NCBI GenBank assembly: GCA_017396025.1
Contig: JAFQNF010000045.1
Coordinates: 1 to 64,000 of the forward strand
Direction of reading: 5' to 3'
DNA from: a bacterium
GTDB taxonomy: Bacteria > Cyanobacteriota > Vampirovibrionia > Gastranaerophilales > Gastranaerophilaceae
Length of the DNA stretch: 64,000 bases
Part shown: one piece after another, positions 1 through 6,660 of the stretch
Position numbering within the stretch: the stretch's first letter is position 1
How the letters are laid out: each line of letters begins with the position of its first letter
Program-made: the position numbers and the translations under genes
Notes under the pieces: model-generated
Told to the model about the DNA's origin: nothing
Databases searched by the model: none
Seen by the model: only the letters and a program-made list of their open reading frames with translations

Positions 1-551
1 ACAAAACTGATGTTGGCGGTGTAAGAGTTAACATTCAATCAGAAGAACAATTAAGAGCTGAATATAACGATTTAATTGCTAAATTAGAAGAAAAAGGATT
101 ATTGGACGGTCTTGAAGGCGTAATTATTCAAGAAATGGTTAAAGGAAACCGTGAAATGGTTTGCGGTATCGCAACAGACCCACAATATGGTCCAATGATG
201 ATGTTTGGTCTTGGTGGTGTATTCGTTGAAGTTATGAAAGATGTAACATTCAGAATCGCTCCATTAACTGATGTTGATGCAGAAGAAATGATTAAATCAG
301 TTAAAGCATACAAACTTCTTCAAGGTGCTAGAGGAACAACTCCAGCTCAAATGGATCAAATCCAAGAAACATTATTGAGATTATCTCAATTAGTAACTGA
401 CTTTAAATTTATCGACGAATTAGATATCAACCCATTATTAATTTCTGAAAAAACAGGTGAAGGTATCGCTGTTGACGGTCGTATTAAAGTTAGAATGAAA
501 GAAGCACAAGAAACATTAAAAGACTGCTGTGCTTGTGGATGTTCACTATAG
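1..551 (+). CDS. ADP-forming acyl-CoA/acetate-CoA synthetase, ATP-grasp C-terminal part (5' truncated by window)
   Basis: The reading frame is open from the first bases of the window (frame beginning at base 3), so this is the 3' end of a longer gene; about 183 residues are visible. The visible part opens with KTDVGGV, the nucleotide-binding stretch of the ATP-grasp subdomain of NDP-forming acyl-CoA synthetases, and continues through GNREMVCGIATDPQYGP and ELDINPLL, both typical of the beta part of this family. Such enzymes interconvert acyl-CoA, ADP and phosphate with acid, CoA and ATP, giving substrate-level ATP in fermenters. The protein ends in a Cys-rich tail (CCACGCSL), which is odd for the family. 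Substrate (acetate or other acid) cannot be told. A strong terminator follows directly. Confidence 0.85.
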   Translation, partial: KTDVGGVRVNIQSEEQLRAEYNDLIAKLEEKGLLDGLEGVIIQEMVKGNREMVCGIATDPQYGPMMMFGLGGVFVEVMKDVTFRIAPLTDVDAEEMIKSVKAYKLLQGARGTTPAQMDQIQETLLRLSQLVTDFKFIDELDINPLLISEKTGEGIAVDGRIKVRMKEAQETLKDCCACGCSL

Positions 552-576
552 TAAGTTAATACTTAATAATAAAAGA

Positions 577-608
577 AAACCTCTGAATTAATTTTCAGAG
601 GTTTTTTT
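577..608. terminator. Rho-independent terminator after the acyl-CoA synthetase
   Basis: A 12-bp perfect stem (577-588 with 594-605) with a 5-base loop is followed by a T run on the plus strand and preceded by an A-rich run, so it can also serve the convergent minus-strand gene that stops at 610. Confidence 0.85.
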
Positions 609-609
609 A

Positions 610-798
610 TTATTCAATCAAGGTGAATTTTATTTTAAATTCATTTATTTCCCTGACGAAGAGCATTTCGGGGTGCTCTAAACTTTTATACATAACCATA
701 ATTTGGTCATCATTTGCATTTGTGCAGTTTATAACATCTTCACGGATTACTTCGTAGATGTTTCCATTTTTGTTATTTCTATACTTTTTGGAACACAT
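610..798 (-). CDS. small DUF1653-like protein
   Basis: A 62-residue product is obtained from the ATG at 798. The order KYRNNKNGNIYEVI, then a charged stretch, then MVMYKSLEHPEMLFVREINEF resembles DUF1653 (pattern Y-R-h-x-K-G-x-x-Y-E-V ... V-x-Y-x-x-L ... W/F-V-R-x-x-x-x-F), a small beta-rich domain of unknown role. A longer start at 834 would lie further inside the methyltransferase gene; the ATG at 798 still overlaps that gene's end by 20 bases, suggesting co-translation. No strong ribosome-binding site is visible, which fits coupling. The family assignment rests on motif recall only. Confidence 0.6.
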   Translation of the reverse strand: MCSKKYRNNKNGNIYEVIREDVINCTNANDDQIMVMYKSLEHPEMLFVREINEFKIKFTLIE

Positions 799-1654
799 AG
801 ATGTACTCGTGTTTAAAGATATAAAAACCACCATTTAATGCGCGGTAACGCCATAAGTTTGCTGTTTTTCCTTTTGCTCTTTCGTTACCTTCCATATTTT
901 TTACAATAACCGCTTTCATTTTAAATCCAATTTCACGCATTTTAGCTGCGCAATCAGCACCTAATGGAACAATTTCACCATTTGCATATTTATCACCAAT
1001 AATTAATGCTGCAAATCTGCCTTTTTCTAGCATATCGTATCCATTTTTTGCAACTTTTTTGAATAAATCATAAAATTCTTCTGTTGTTGCACAGTTAGAT
1101 AAATCTTCTTTTCTATCTGAAAACTTAATAATATCGTCATAAGGCGGATGAAGTACTAAAAATTGTGCTTTATCACGTCTCATTACATCAAGTCTTGCTT
1201 GAATTTTTTCTTGAACTGTATCTGAAGCACTATCTTCGCAGATGATATTTACATCAGTTACAAGTTCTTTTTTAGAAAATTTATTGCTAACAATTTCAAC
1301 TTGTTCTGGTTTAAGTTCAACCCCAATACATCTTCTGCCCATATTTAAAGCTTCAATTGCACTTGTACCTGAACCTAAAAACATATCTAAAACAACATCA
1401 CCTTTTTGTGTAAAACGTTCGTAAAGTTGTTGTGCAATTTGAGGAATATAGTTTCCGTGATAGTCGTTAGAATGACCATGTGAGCGATCTCTTGATTCAA
1501 ATTCCCACCAAGTATCTGTTTTGATATGGTTGTAATCTTTCCAGCTATTTAAATCAATATCGCTATAAGGTTTTGTTTTAACCTCTTTTACAACTCGTAA
1601 ATCGGGCTTCTGTTCTTGTATTTTTACCCTTTTTGCGTTACTTAATCTTGCCAT
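779..1654 (-). CDS. DNA methyltransferase (N6-adenine/N4-cytosine type), orphan
   Basis: The product transfers a methyl group from S-adenosylmethionine to DNA bases. From the longer TTG reading (start 1666) the SAM-binding motif DMFLGSGT lies near residues 94-101 and the catalytic motif HPPY near 173-176, so the SAM motif precedes the catalytic motif, the reverse of the common beta-class order. H replaces the usual D, N or S in [DNS]PP[YW]. I prefer the ATG at 1654 because it has a GGGG Shine-Dalgarno-like run about eight bases upstream; the TTG at 1666 has none. No restriction endonuclease or specificity subunit is adjacent, so it looks like a solitary, possibly regulatory or phage-derived, methylase. 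It is followed by a small overlapping gene. Confidence 0.8.
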   Translation of the reverse strand: MARLSNAKRVKIQEQKPDLRVVKEVKTKPYSDIDLNSWKDYNHIKTDTWWEFESRDRSHGHSNDYHGNYIPQIAQQLYERFTQKGDVVLDMFLGSGTSAIEALNMGRRCIGVELKPEQVEIVSNKFSKKELVTDVNIICEDSASDTVQEKIQARLDVMRRDKAQFLVLHPPYDDIIKFSDRKEDLSNCATTEEFYDLFKKVAKNGYDMLEKGRFAALIIGDKYANGEIVPLGADCAAKMREIGFKMKAVIVKNMEGNERAKGKTANLWRYRALNGGFYIFKHEYIYVFQKV

Positions 1655-1857
1655 ACATTTCCCCAAATGTTTACTATATTTATTTGTTTAGTATATTAAA
1701 TTTCATTTGATTTGATATCGTACAAATTGATGATTTAGTAACAAACTTGAAAAAATTCCAAAAACCCTTAAAATAAATAAAGTACAGTATATAAATGATG
1801 CCTTTTTGTCTGAAAAAATATATATTGTATTCGTAGGGATAAGAGATTAGGGTAATT

Positions 1858-3060
1858 ATGACAGCTGTTAAACCAGAAGAAAAGATTATATTATCAGATA
1901 AAACAAGCCTATTGGCTGATTACCCTTGGTATTATTCTAATTTTTATCTCGAAACAAAAAAAGCACTAGAAGAATTCTTTAAAAAATCTTTTGATGTAAG
2001 ATTTATGGGAATTTCTGGTGGTGAAAATATTCTTTTTTATGGTGATGAATACTTTGTAAACAAAATTCCCGTTACTCAAAATGGAGATTTTAAGGTTAAA
2101 CTGTCATCAAAAGTAATTGAATGTATGCTAAATACAGCTTTAGGGCTTGATGAAAAAAGATTTGAGTTGAAAAAGCTTACAGACATAGAAGCTATGCTTG
2201 TTAAATCTTTTACTGTCTTTCTTTACAAGAAACTAGAAAAAAATATTGTAAAGACAGAAACGAATAAAAGACTTGTACAAGAAGGCAAAGAGTGCAATTT
2301 TACCTTTTATTTAAAAGATGAAAAAAGTCACGTAGGCAAAATAATTGTATCTATACCAGATTTTTTAATTGGTGATATTACAAGGAAAGAAATACCTAAT
2401 ACATTTGAAATTTCTGATTTTTCAGGTGCAGAAGTGTTTGTCAAAGTTGCAGTTGGAAAATCCAAAATAGCATTAAATGAAATTAAATCTATAGAAGATG
2501 GGGATATTATTCTTCTTGAGAACAGCGATATTACCCGTATGTCTGTTGTATGGGGCGAAAACGAATACAAATTCAAAATTAATCCAGAACCATCTTTAAT
2601 AATTAGTGTTGATAACAATGGAGGCAATGAAATGGAAGAAGATACAAATATAAAATCTCAAAATATGTGGGATTCTATTCTTGTTGATATCGTTGCGGAA
2701 TTTGATAATGTAAAGCTTACTCTCGGAGAGTTAAAACAAATTTCTGAAGGGTTAGTTATAGATGTTGGTTCTGTTTATGATAACAAGATTAAACTTCGTG
2801 TTGAAAATCAAGTAGTAGCAACCGGAGAGCTTGTTATATTAAATGATAGATATGGTGTAAGAATAGATAGTTTGAAAAAAACTAAAGAAGTAAAAGAAAC
2901 TCCTAAAAAAGAAAAAGAAGAGAGTGATAAACCAAAACAAAAAACAGCACCAGCAAAAAAAGCAAAACCACAACCAAAGAATGAAGAAGTTCCTCAAGAA
3001 ACAGAGGATGAAGAAAACTTTGATTACAGTGATTTTGAAATAGAAGACGAAAGCATTTAA
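1858..3060 (+). CDS. FliM/FliN-type flagellar switch protein with two SpoA domains
   Basis: This 400-residue protein heads the flagellar export operon. Two SpoA (surface presentation of antigens) domains can be seen: the first near residues 189-252 and a better-conserved one near 273-341 (VKLTLGEL, then GLVIDVGSVYDNKIKL, then GELVILNDRYGVRI). SpoA domains build the cytoplasmic C-ring of flagella and type III secretion systems. The N-terminal 190 residues match the general position of the FliM middle domain but I cannot see the CheC-like catalytic motifs. The tail (342-400) is a Lys/Glu/Pro-rich, likely disordered extension. A dual-SpoA architecture recalls FliM-FliN fusions or YscQ/HrcQ proteins. 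The ATG has an AGGG ribosome-binding site. Ten bases separate it from fliO. Confidence 0.72.
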   Translation: MTAVKPEEKIILSDKTSLLADYPWYYSNFYLETKKALEEFFKKSFDVRFMGISGGENILFYGDEYFVNKIPVTQNGDFKVKLSSKVIECMLNTALGLDEKRFELKKLTDIEAMLVKSFTVFLYKKLEKNIVKTETNKRLVQEGKECNFTFYLKDEKSHVGKIIVSIPDFLIGDITRKEIPNTFEISDFSGAEVFVKVAVGKSKIALNEIKSIEDGDIILLENSDITRMSVVWGENEYKFKINPEPSLIISVDNNGGNEMEEDTNIKSQNMWDSILVDIVAEFDNVKLTLGELKQISEGLVIDVGSVYDNKIKLRVENQVVATGELVILNDRYGVRIDSLKKTKEVKETPKKEKEESDKPKQKTAPAKKAKPQPKNEEVPQETEDEENFDYSDFEIEDESI

Positions 3061-3069
3061 GGGTAAGTA

Positions 3070-3363
3070 ATGAACAGTTATATTGTTAATTTTGCAACAT
3101 ATACATTAGCAATGGTTGGTTTTATTGTGCTTATTTTGTTTGTTTACAAAAAAGCTATGTATACACCTATCAATGCTAAAAATAGGGAATATTTAAATGT
3201 TGAAAATGTTTTAAAACTTTCACCAACAAAGACTGTTTATATAATAAAAGCAGGTACAGAGAGATTTTTGGTTGCAGGTGACAGTACCAATACAACAATG
3301 TTGGCTAAGTTAGATGCAGATAATATAAATCACGCACTTTCTATTGAAGAAGAAAACAAGTAG
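3070..3363 (+). CDS. fliO: flagellar biosynthesis protein FliO-like
   Basis: A 97-residue protein with one N-terminal membrane helix (residues about 10-27) followed by a short cytoplasmic domain with LNVENVLKLSPTKTVYIIKAG and RFLVAGDS, the small beta domain pattern of FliO, in which a conserved hydrophobic core is followed by a [LVI]-[LVI]-G-[VDS] turn. FliO assists assembly of FliP into the export-gate core. Its place directly upstream of fliP (8 bases apart) is the classical order fliO-fliP-fliQ-fliR, and this context decides the call since FliO is poorly conserved. A GGTAAGTA sequence upstream is a weak ribosome-binding site. Confidence 0.75.
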   Translation: MNSYIVNFATYTLAMVGFIVLILFVYKKAMYTPINAKNREYLNVENVLKLSPTKTVYIIKAGTERFLVAGDSTNTTMLAKLDADNINHALSIEEENK

Positions 3364-3371
3364 AGGTTAGA

Positions 3372-4013
3372 ATGGATACAATTTTAAAAGACTTAAGTCC
3401 TGTATTACAATTATTGATGGTAATGGCGATGTTTTCGTTCTTACCTTTTATATTTGTTTGTATGACAAGCTTTTTAAGATATGCGATAGTTTTTGGTTTC
3501 TTAAAACAAGCTTTAGGTGCTCAGCAAATTCCACCACCGATTGTTTTAGTTGGGCTATCTGTTATTTTAACTTTCTATACAATGGGACCTGTTTTTCAAC
3601 AAATGTATGAAGTAGGTTCAAAACCATATCAAGAAAATGGTTCAATTGTTATGGCAATAAGTGAAGGCTCGAAACCATTAAAAGAGTTTATGCTTAAACA
3701 AACAAGAGAAAATGATTTAGCATTTTTCGTTCAGTTGGCAAGAAAAGAAGCACCTCAATCTGTTGAGGAAATTACTATTTGGGAAGTTGCTCCAGCTTAT
3801 ATTTTAAGTGAATTAAAAACAGCATTTGAAATAAGCTTTATTATTTTCGTTCCATTTATTGTTCTGGACTTAGTTGTTGCGAACGTATTGTTGGCTCTGG
3901 GGATGTTCATGTTATCGCCCACAATTATATCGTTGCCGTTTAAGCTTTTGATATTCATTGCCGTTGATGGTTGGGGCTTAATTGTTAACGGACTTGTTGG
4001 TAGCTTTAATTAA
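3372..4013 (+). CDS. fliP: flagellar export gate protein FliP
   Basis: FliP forms the core of the export gate through which flagellar rod, hook and filament subunits leave the cytoplasm. The 213-residue sequence carries the family signatures FVCMTSFLRYAIVFGFLKQALG near residues 29-50 (T-S-F-x-R-x-x-x-V-x-x-x-L-R/K-Q-A-L-G), PPPIVLVGLSVILTFYTMGP, and ELKTAFEISFIIFVPFIVLDLVVANVLLALGM near residues 146-177. Four membrane segments are evident. Compared with many FliP proteins there is no cleavable signal peptide, so it is on the short side. It sits between fliO and fliQ in one operon with an AGAGG ribosome-binding site. Confidence 0.95.
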   Translation: MDTILKDLSPVLQLLMVMAMFSFLPFIFVCMTSFLRYAIVFGFLKQALGAQQIPPPIVLVGLSVILTFYTMGPVFQQMYEVGSKPYQENGSIVMAISEGSKPLKEFMLKQTRENDLAFFVQLARKEAPQSVEEITIWEVAPAYILSELKTAFEISFIIFVPFIVLDLVVANVLLALGMFMLSPTIISLPFKLLIFIAVDGWGLIVNGLVGSFN

Positions 4014-4024
4014 AGGATTGTCAA

Positions 4025-4525
4025 ATGGAAATTTTAATTGAATTTTTTGCTAAAGGTCTAATGACAATGCTTATGATAGCAATGCCTTGCGTATTGACCG
4101 CGGCGTGTGTTGGTCTTGTTGTTGGTATTTTGCAAGCGGTTACTCAAGTTCAAGAACAAACAATTGCTGCTGCTCCTAAAATTTTTACAGTTTTTCTTGT
4201 AATTATAATTATGGGTACAACATATATGAAAATGCTTGAAAACCTTTTTAATGAGGGTTCTGTTATCGCATTTGAAGTAATACCTAAATCTGAGGAGTTT
4301 GTATTGCCTCCAAATTATTATAATTATACAAAGCCATTTATTGATGAAATGAAAAAAGATTTTAAAAAAGATATGACACCTATGAGTCATATTTTAAACA
4401 ATGTTGCAGTACCACCAACAACTAATCAAAAAGAAAACTTTAGCTTCTTAAGAAATGGTGCAACAAATGTTCCTACACCTAATTTGGCGGAAAGAAAAGT
4501 TATTATGGAAAATAAAAGGCAATAA
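4025..4525 (+). CDS. fliQ: flagellar export gate protein FliQ with a long C-terminal extension
   Basis: The first 80 or so residues are a normal FliQ: two membrane helices, with GLVVGILQAVTQVQEQT between them, a hallmark of the family (G-L-x-x-x-x-x-Q-A-x-T-Q-[IV]-x-E-x-T), and K-x-x-x-V-F-L-V-x-I-I-M-G. FliQ wraps the FliP-FliR core of the export gate. FliQ is usually close to 90 residues; here the protein is 166, with an extra polar tail of about 75 residues rich in Asn, Lys, Pro and Glu that has no family match I know. The stop lies eight bases before fliR. The tail is in frame and not caused by a visible frameshift. Confidence 0.92.
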   Translation: MEILIEFFAKGLMTMLMIAMPCVLTAACVGLVVGILQAVTQVQEQTIAAAPKIFTVFLVIIIMGTTYMKMLENLFNEGSVIAFEVIPKSEEFVLPPNYYNYTKPFIDEMKKDFKKDMTPMSHILNNVAVPPTTNQKENFSFLRNGATNVPTPNLAERKVIMENKRQ

Positions 4526-4533
4526 AAAGATAA

Positions 4534-5316
4534 ATGATTGATACTATCTTAAGTGAATTTCCTAAATATTTTCCTGAAATCAATAATGTTTTAGCTTCAG
4601 GCATACCTGTATTTGCAAGAGTTGCTGGTCTAATGAGGACTACACCTTTTTTACAAAGAAGTGAAATTCCAATGATTGGCAAAGTTGGATTCGCCTTAAT
4701 TTTTACAATTATGCTTTCAATGACTCTAAAAACGGAAATTCCGCCACAAGGAGTTTCAATCGTATATTCTATTATTGTAAACTTCTTGTGTGGTGCGATA
4801 CTTGGGTTTATCGTCAATTGTATTATTAAAGCGGTTGAAAGTGGCGGGGATATGATTAATATGCAACAAGGTGTATCTTCTGCAATGATTATGGACCCAA
4901 CAACATCAACTCAAGTTTCTATTATGGGAAGAATTTTTAGCATTTTAGGTTTAATAATTTTTATGGAAATAGGCGGTGTATATTGGACTTTTAATGCTTT
5001 TATAAGAAGTTTTGAAATTTTCCCAATTTACGCATATGCGATTCCAATGGATGAAATAATCAATATGGATTATCTTATTAAAATAACTTCGAATGTTTTA
5101 TATATAGGTTTACAAATAGCATCGCCTGTATTAATCGCAACACTAGGACAAGACATTATTCTTGGTATTATTTCAAAAACAGCCCCACAAGTTAACGTTT
5201 TCCAAATGAGTTTCTTATTTAAACCATGTTTAGGAGCCGCAATTCTGATAGTTGTATTACCAACTCTTTTCAACGTAATTTGTGATTATTTCCTTTCTTT
5301 TTCAAATATTTTTTAA
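4534..5316 (+). CDS. fliR: flagellar export gate protein FliR
   Basis: FliR completes the FliP-FliQ-FliR export gate in the inner membrane. The 260-residue product has the family length and about six membrane helices. Recognisable stretches are PVFARVAGLMRTTPFLQRSEIP near residues 25-46 (the [FL]-x-R-[IV]-[ASG]-x-[ML]-x-x-x-P pattern), then FLCGAILGFIVN, then a DMINMQQGVSSAMIMDP segment near residues 106-122 (usual G-x-x-[IV]-x-x-Q-x-G-[LF]-x-x-[AS]-x-x-x-D-P). It is the last gene of the switch/export operon: flhB and flhA, often next, are absent here and must lie elsewhere. Confidence 0.93.
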   Translation: MIDTILSEFPKYFPEINNVLASGIPVFARVAGLMRTTPFLQRSEIPMIGKVGFALIFTIMLSMTLKTEIPPQGVSIVYSIIVNFLCGAILGFIVNCIIKAVESGGDMINMQQGVSSAMIMDPTTSTQVSIMGRIFSILGLIIFMEIGGVYWTFNAFIRSFEIFPIYAYAIPMDEIINMDYLIKITSNVLYIGLQIASPVLIATLGQDIILGIISKTAPQVNVFQMSFLFKPCLGAAILIVVLPTLFNVICDYFLSFSNIF

Positions 5317-5379
5317 CAAATTGCTTCGAGTCTTTTTTTATGGTAATTCTTATAAGAGAGGCTTTTTTGAGAGGTTTTT

Positions 5380-6108
5380 ATGGAAAATAATGTAATTTGT
5401 GTAAAATGGGGAACAAAATTTGGTCCTGAATATGTTAATCGTTTGTACAAAATGGTTGAAAAGAATTTAACAATACCACACAGATTTGTTTGTTTTACAG
5501 ATGAACCAGAAGGCATTGACCCTGGTGTTGAAATTAGACCATTTAATAAATTAGACGACTCTGGACTTCCTGAAAAAGCTTGGAAAAAACTTGGTTTATT
5601 TACTGACCAATTAGCTGACCTTAAAGGTAGAGCATTATTCTTAGACTTAGATATTGTTATTATGAACAACATTGACGCATTTTTTGAAGTTCCTGGTGAA
5701 TTTGTAATTATTAAGGATTGGGATTTTGAGAAAGATATCATTGGTAATTCATCAGTATTTCGTTTTGAAGTGAATAAGCACAAAGATATTATTGAAAACT
5801 TCTATAAAGAAGGAAAAGATATTAGAAAAAGATATAAAAATGAACAAGCGTTTTTATCTCATCAAATGAATAACAAGGAAATATTATCATATTGGGATAA
5901 ATCTTGGTGTGTAAGTTTTAAACGTAATTGTTTAAGACCTTTCCCACTAAATTATTTCCAAGTTCCAAAAGAACCAACAAGTGCAAAAATTTTGGTTTTC
6001 CATGGCAGACCAAACCCAGAACAAGCGTATGAAGGCTTTATGGGTAAAGGTGGTTTAAGATATGTTAAACCAACAAAATGGCTTGATAAATATTGGGAAA
6101 GAAATTAA
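5380..6108 (+). CDS. GT-A-fold glycosyltransferase
   Basis: A 242-residue predicted glycosyltransferase. A nucleotide-sugar-binding DxD motif is seen in LFLDLDIVIMNNIDAFF (near residues 88-104), followed by a GNSSVFRF stretch and a conserved late HGRPNP, where the His is typical of metal-dependent retaining enzymes of the GT8/GT32-like group. There is no signal peptide or membrane helix, so it probably acts in the cytoplasm. It follows fliR by 63 bases with its own GAGAGG ribosome-binding site; it could glycosylate flagellin or a surface glycan, but that is inference from position only. Donor and acceptor cannot be told from sequence. Confidence 0.75.
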   Translation: MENNVICVKWGTKFGPEYVNRLYKMVEKNLTIPHRFVCFTDEPEGIDPGVEIRPFNKLDDSGLPEKAWKKLGLFTDQLADLKGRALFLDLDIVIMNNIDAFFEVPGEFVIIKDWDFEKDIIGNSSVFRFEVNKHKDIIENFYKEGKDIRKRYKNEQAFLSHQMNNKEILSYWDKSWCVSFKRNCLRPFPLNYFQVPKEPTSAKILVFHGRPNPEQAYEGFMGKGGLRYVKPTKWLDKYWERN

Positions 6109-6114
6109 TTCTTT

Positions 6115-6357
6115 TTATTTAAAATAATCACAAATTAACTCTTTTTTATGTGGCGCAACTCTCTTTATTAAATTTCTAAATAAAGATGGTGATTTTTGCA
6201 TTAATCTATCACGTAAAATTGCTTTTTCGATTAATAATTTATTAAAAGATTCATTTAAAGCGGTCTTTTCCGGAGTAAGATGTGGTTGAATTGTTTTCAA
6301 TCGCATTTTACACATATTTATAGAGTCTTGTATATCTTCAATTTGCTTTTTGTTCAT
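6115..6357 (-). CDS. small hypothetical coiled-coil-like protein
   Basis: An 80-residue, Lys-rich helical protein with no family I recognise. Residues 1-50 show a heptad-like spacing of Ile, Leu and Met, suggesting a helical hairpin or coiled coil; the C-terminal part is basic (FRNLIKRVAPHKK). It is convergent with the glycosyltransferase gene, with only six bases between the two stop codons. An AGGACA sequence upstream of the ATG can serve as ribosome-binding site. Codon use and the lack of any better overlapping frame favour a real gene. Confidence 0.55.
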   Translation of the reverse strand: MNKKQIEDIQDSINMCKMRLKTIQPHLTPEKTALNESFNKLLIEKAILRDRLMQKSPSLFRNLIKRVAPHKKELICDYFK

Positions 6358-6660
6358 AAATTAATGTCCTAAATTGTCCTTTATTTATGCAGATATTTAA
6401 CCATTTCTTTCTAACACATTAATAATAATAAAATTTTGTTTAAAAGAATTCCCCCAAAAAGTTTAAAAAGAGCTTTCAAATGTAAACTTTTACTGTATTT
6501 TGTAACTTAACATTTACACCATGTAAATGTATTTTCTTTTATTTGTACGAAATTAGGGTGATATTTTAAATTTATAATTATTGTAAAAAAGGTATTACAA
6601 TTAAACAAAAAAGGGTATATAATACATATACTAATATAGATAAGTCTTGGATTTTAATAA
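6358..6660. other. intergenic region between two divergent genes
   Basis: About 300 bases without a gene. It holds the start region of the small minus-strand gene and, at its right end, a clear sigma-70-type promoter for the GGDEF protein (listed separately). I see no tRNA, terminator or repeat in it; the rest is simple AT-rich sequence. Confidence 0.5.
6595..6623 (+). promoter_or_regulatory. sigma-70-type promoter for the GGDEF/HD gene
   Basis: TTACAA at 6595-6600 and TATAAT at 6618-6623 are separated by 17 bases. The -10 box is a perfect consensus and lies about 38 bases upstream of the GTG start at 6661. Confidence 0.55.

Noticed and set aside
4058-4390. Minus-strand frame inside fliQ
   Set aside because: Low-complexity His/Asn/Ile composition, fully inside the clear fliQ frame.
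5313-5783. Minus-strand frame across fliR end and the glycosyltransferase gene
   Set aside because: It is the reverse-frame shadow of the glycosyltransferase, which has a DxD motif and a good start.
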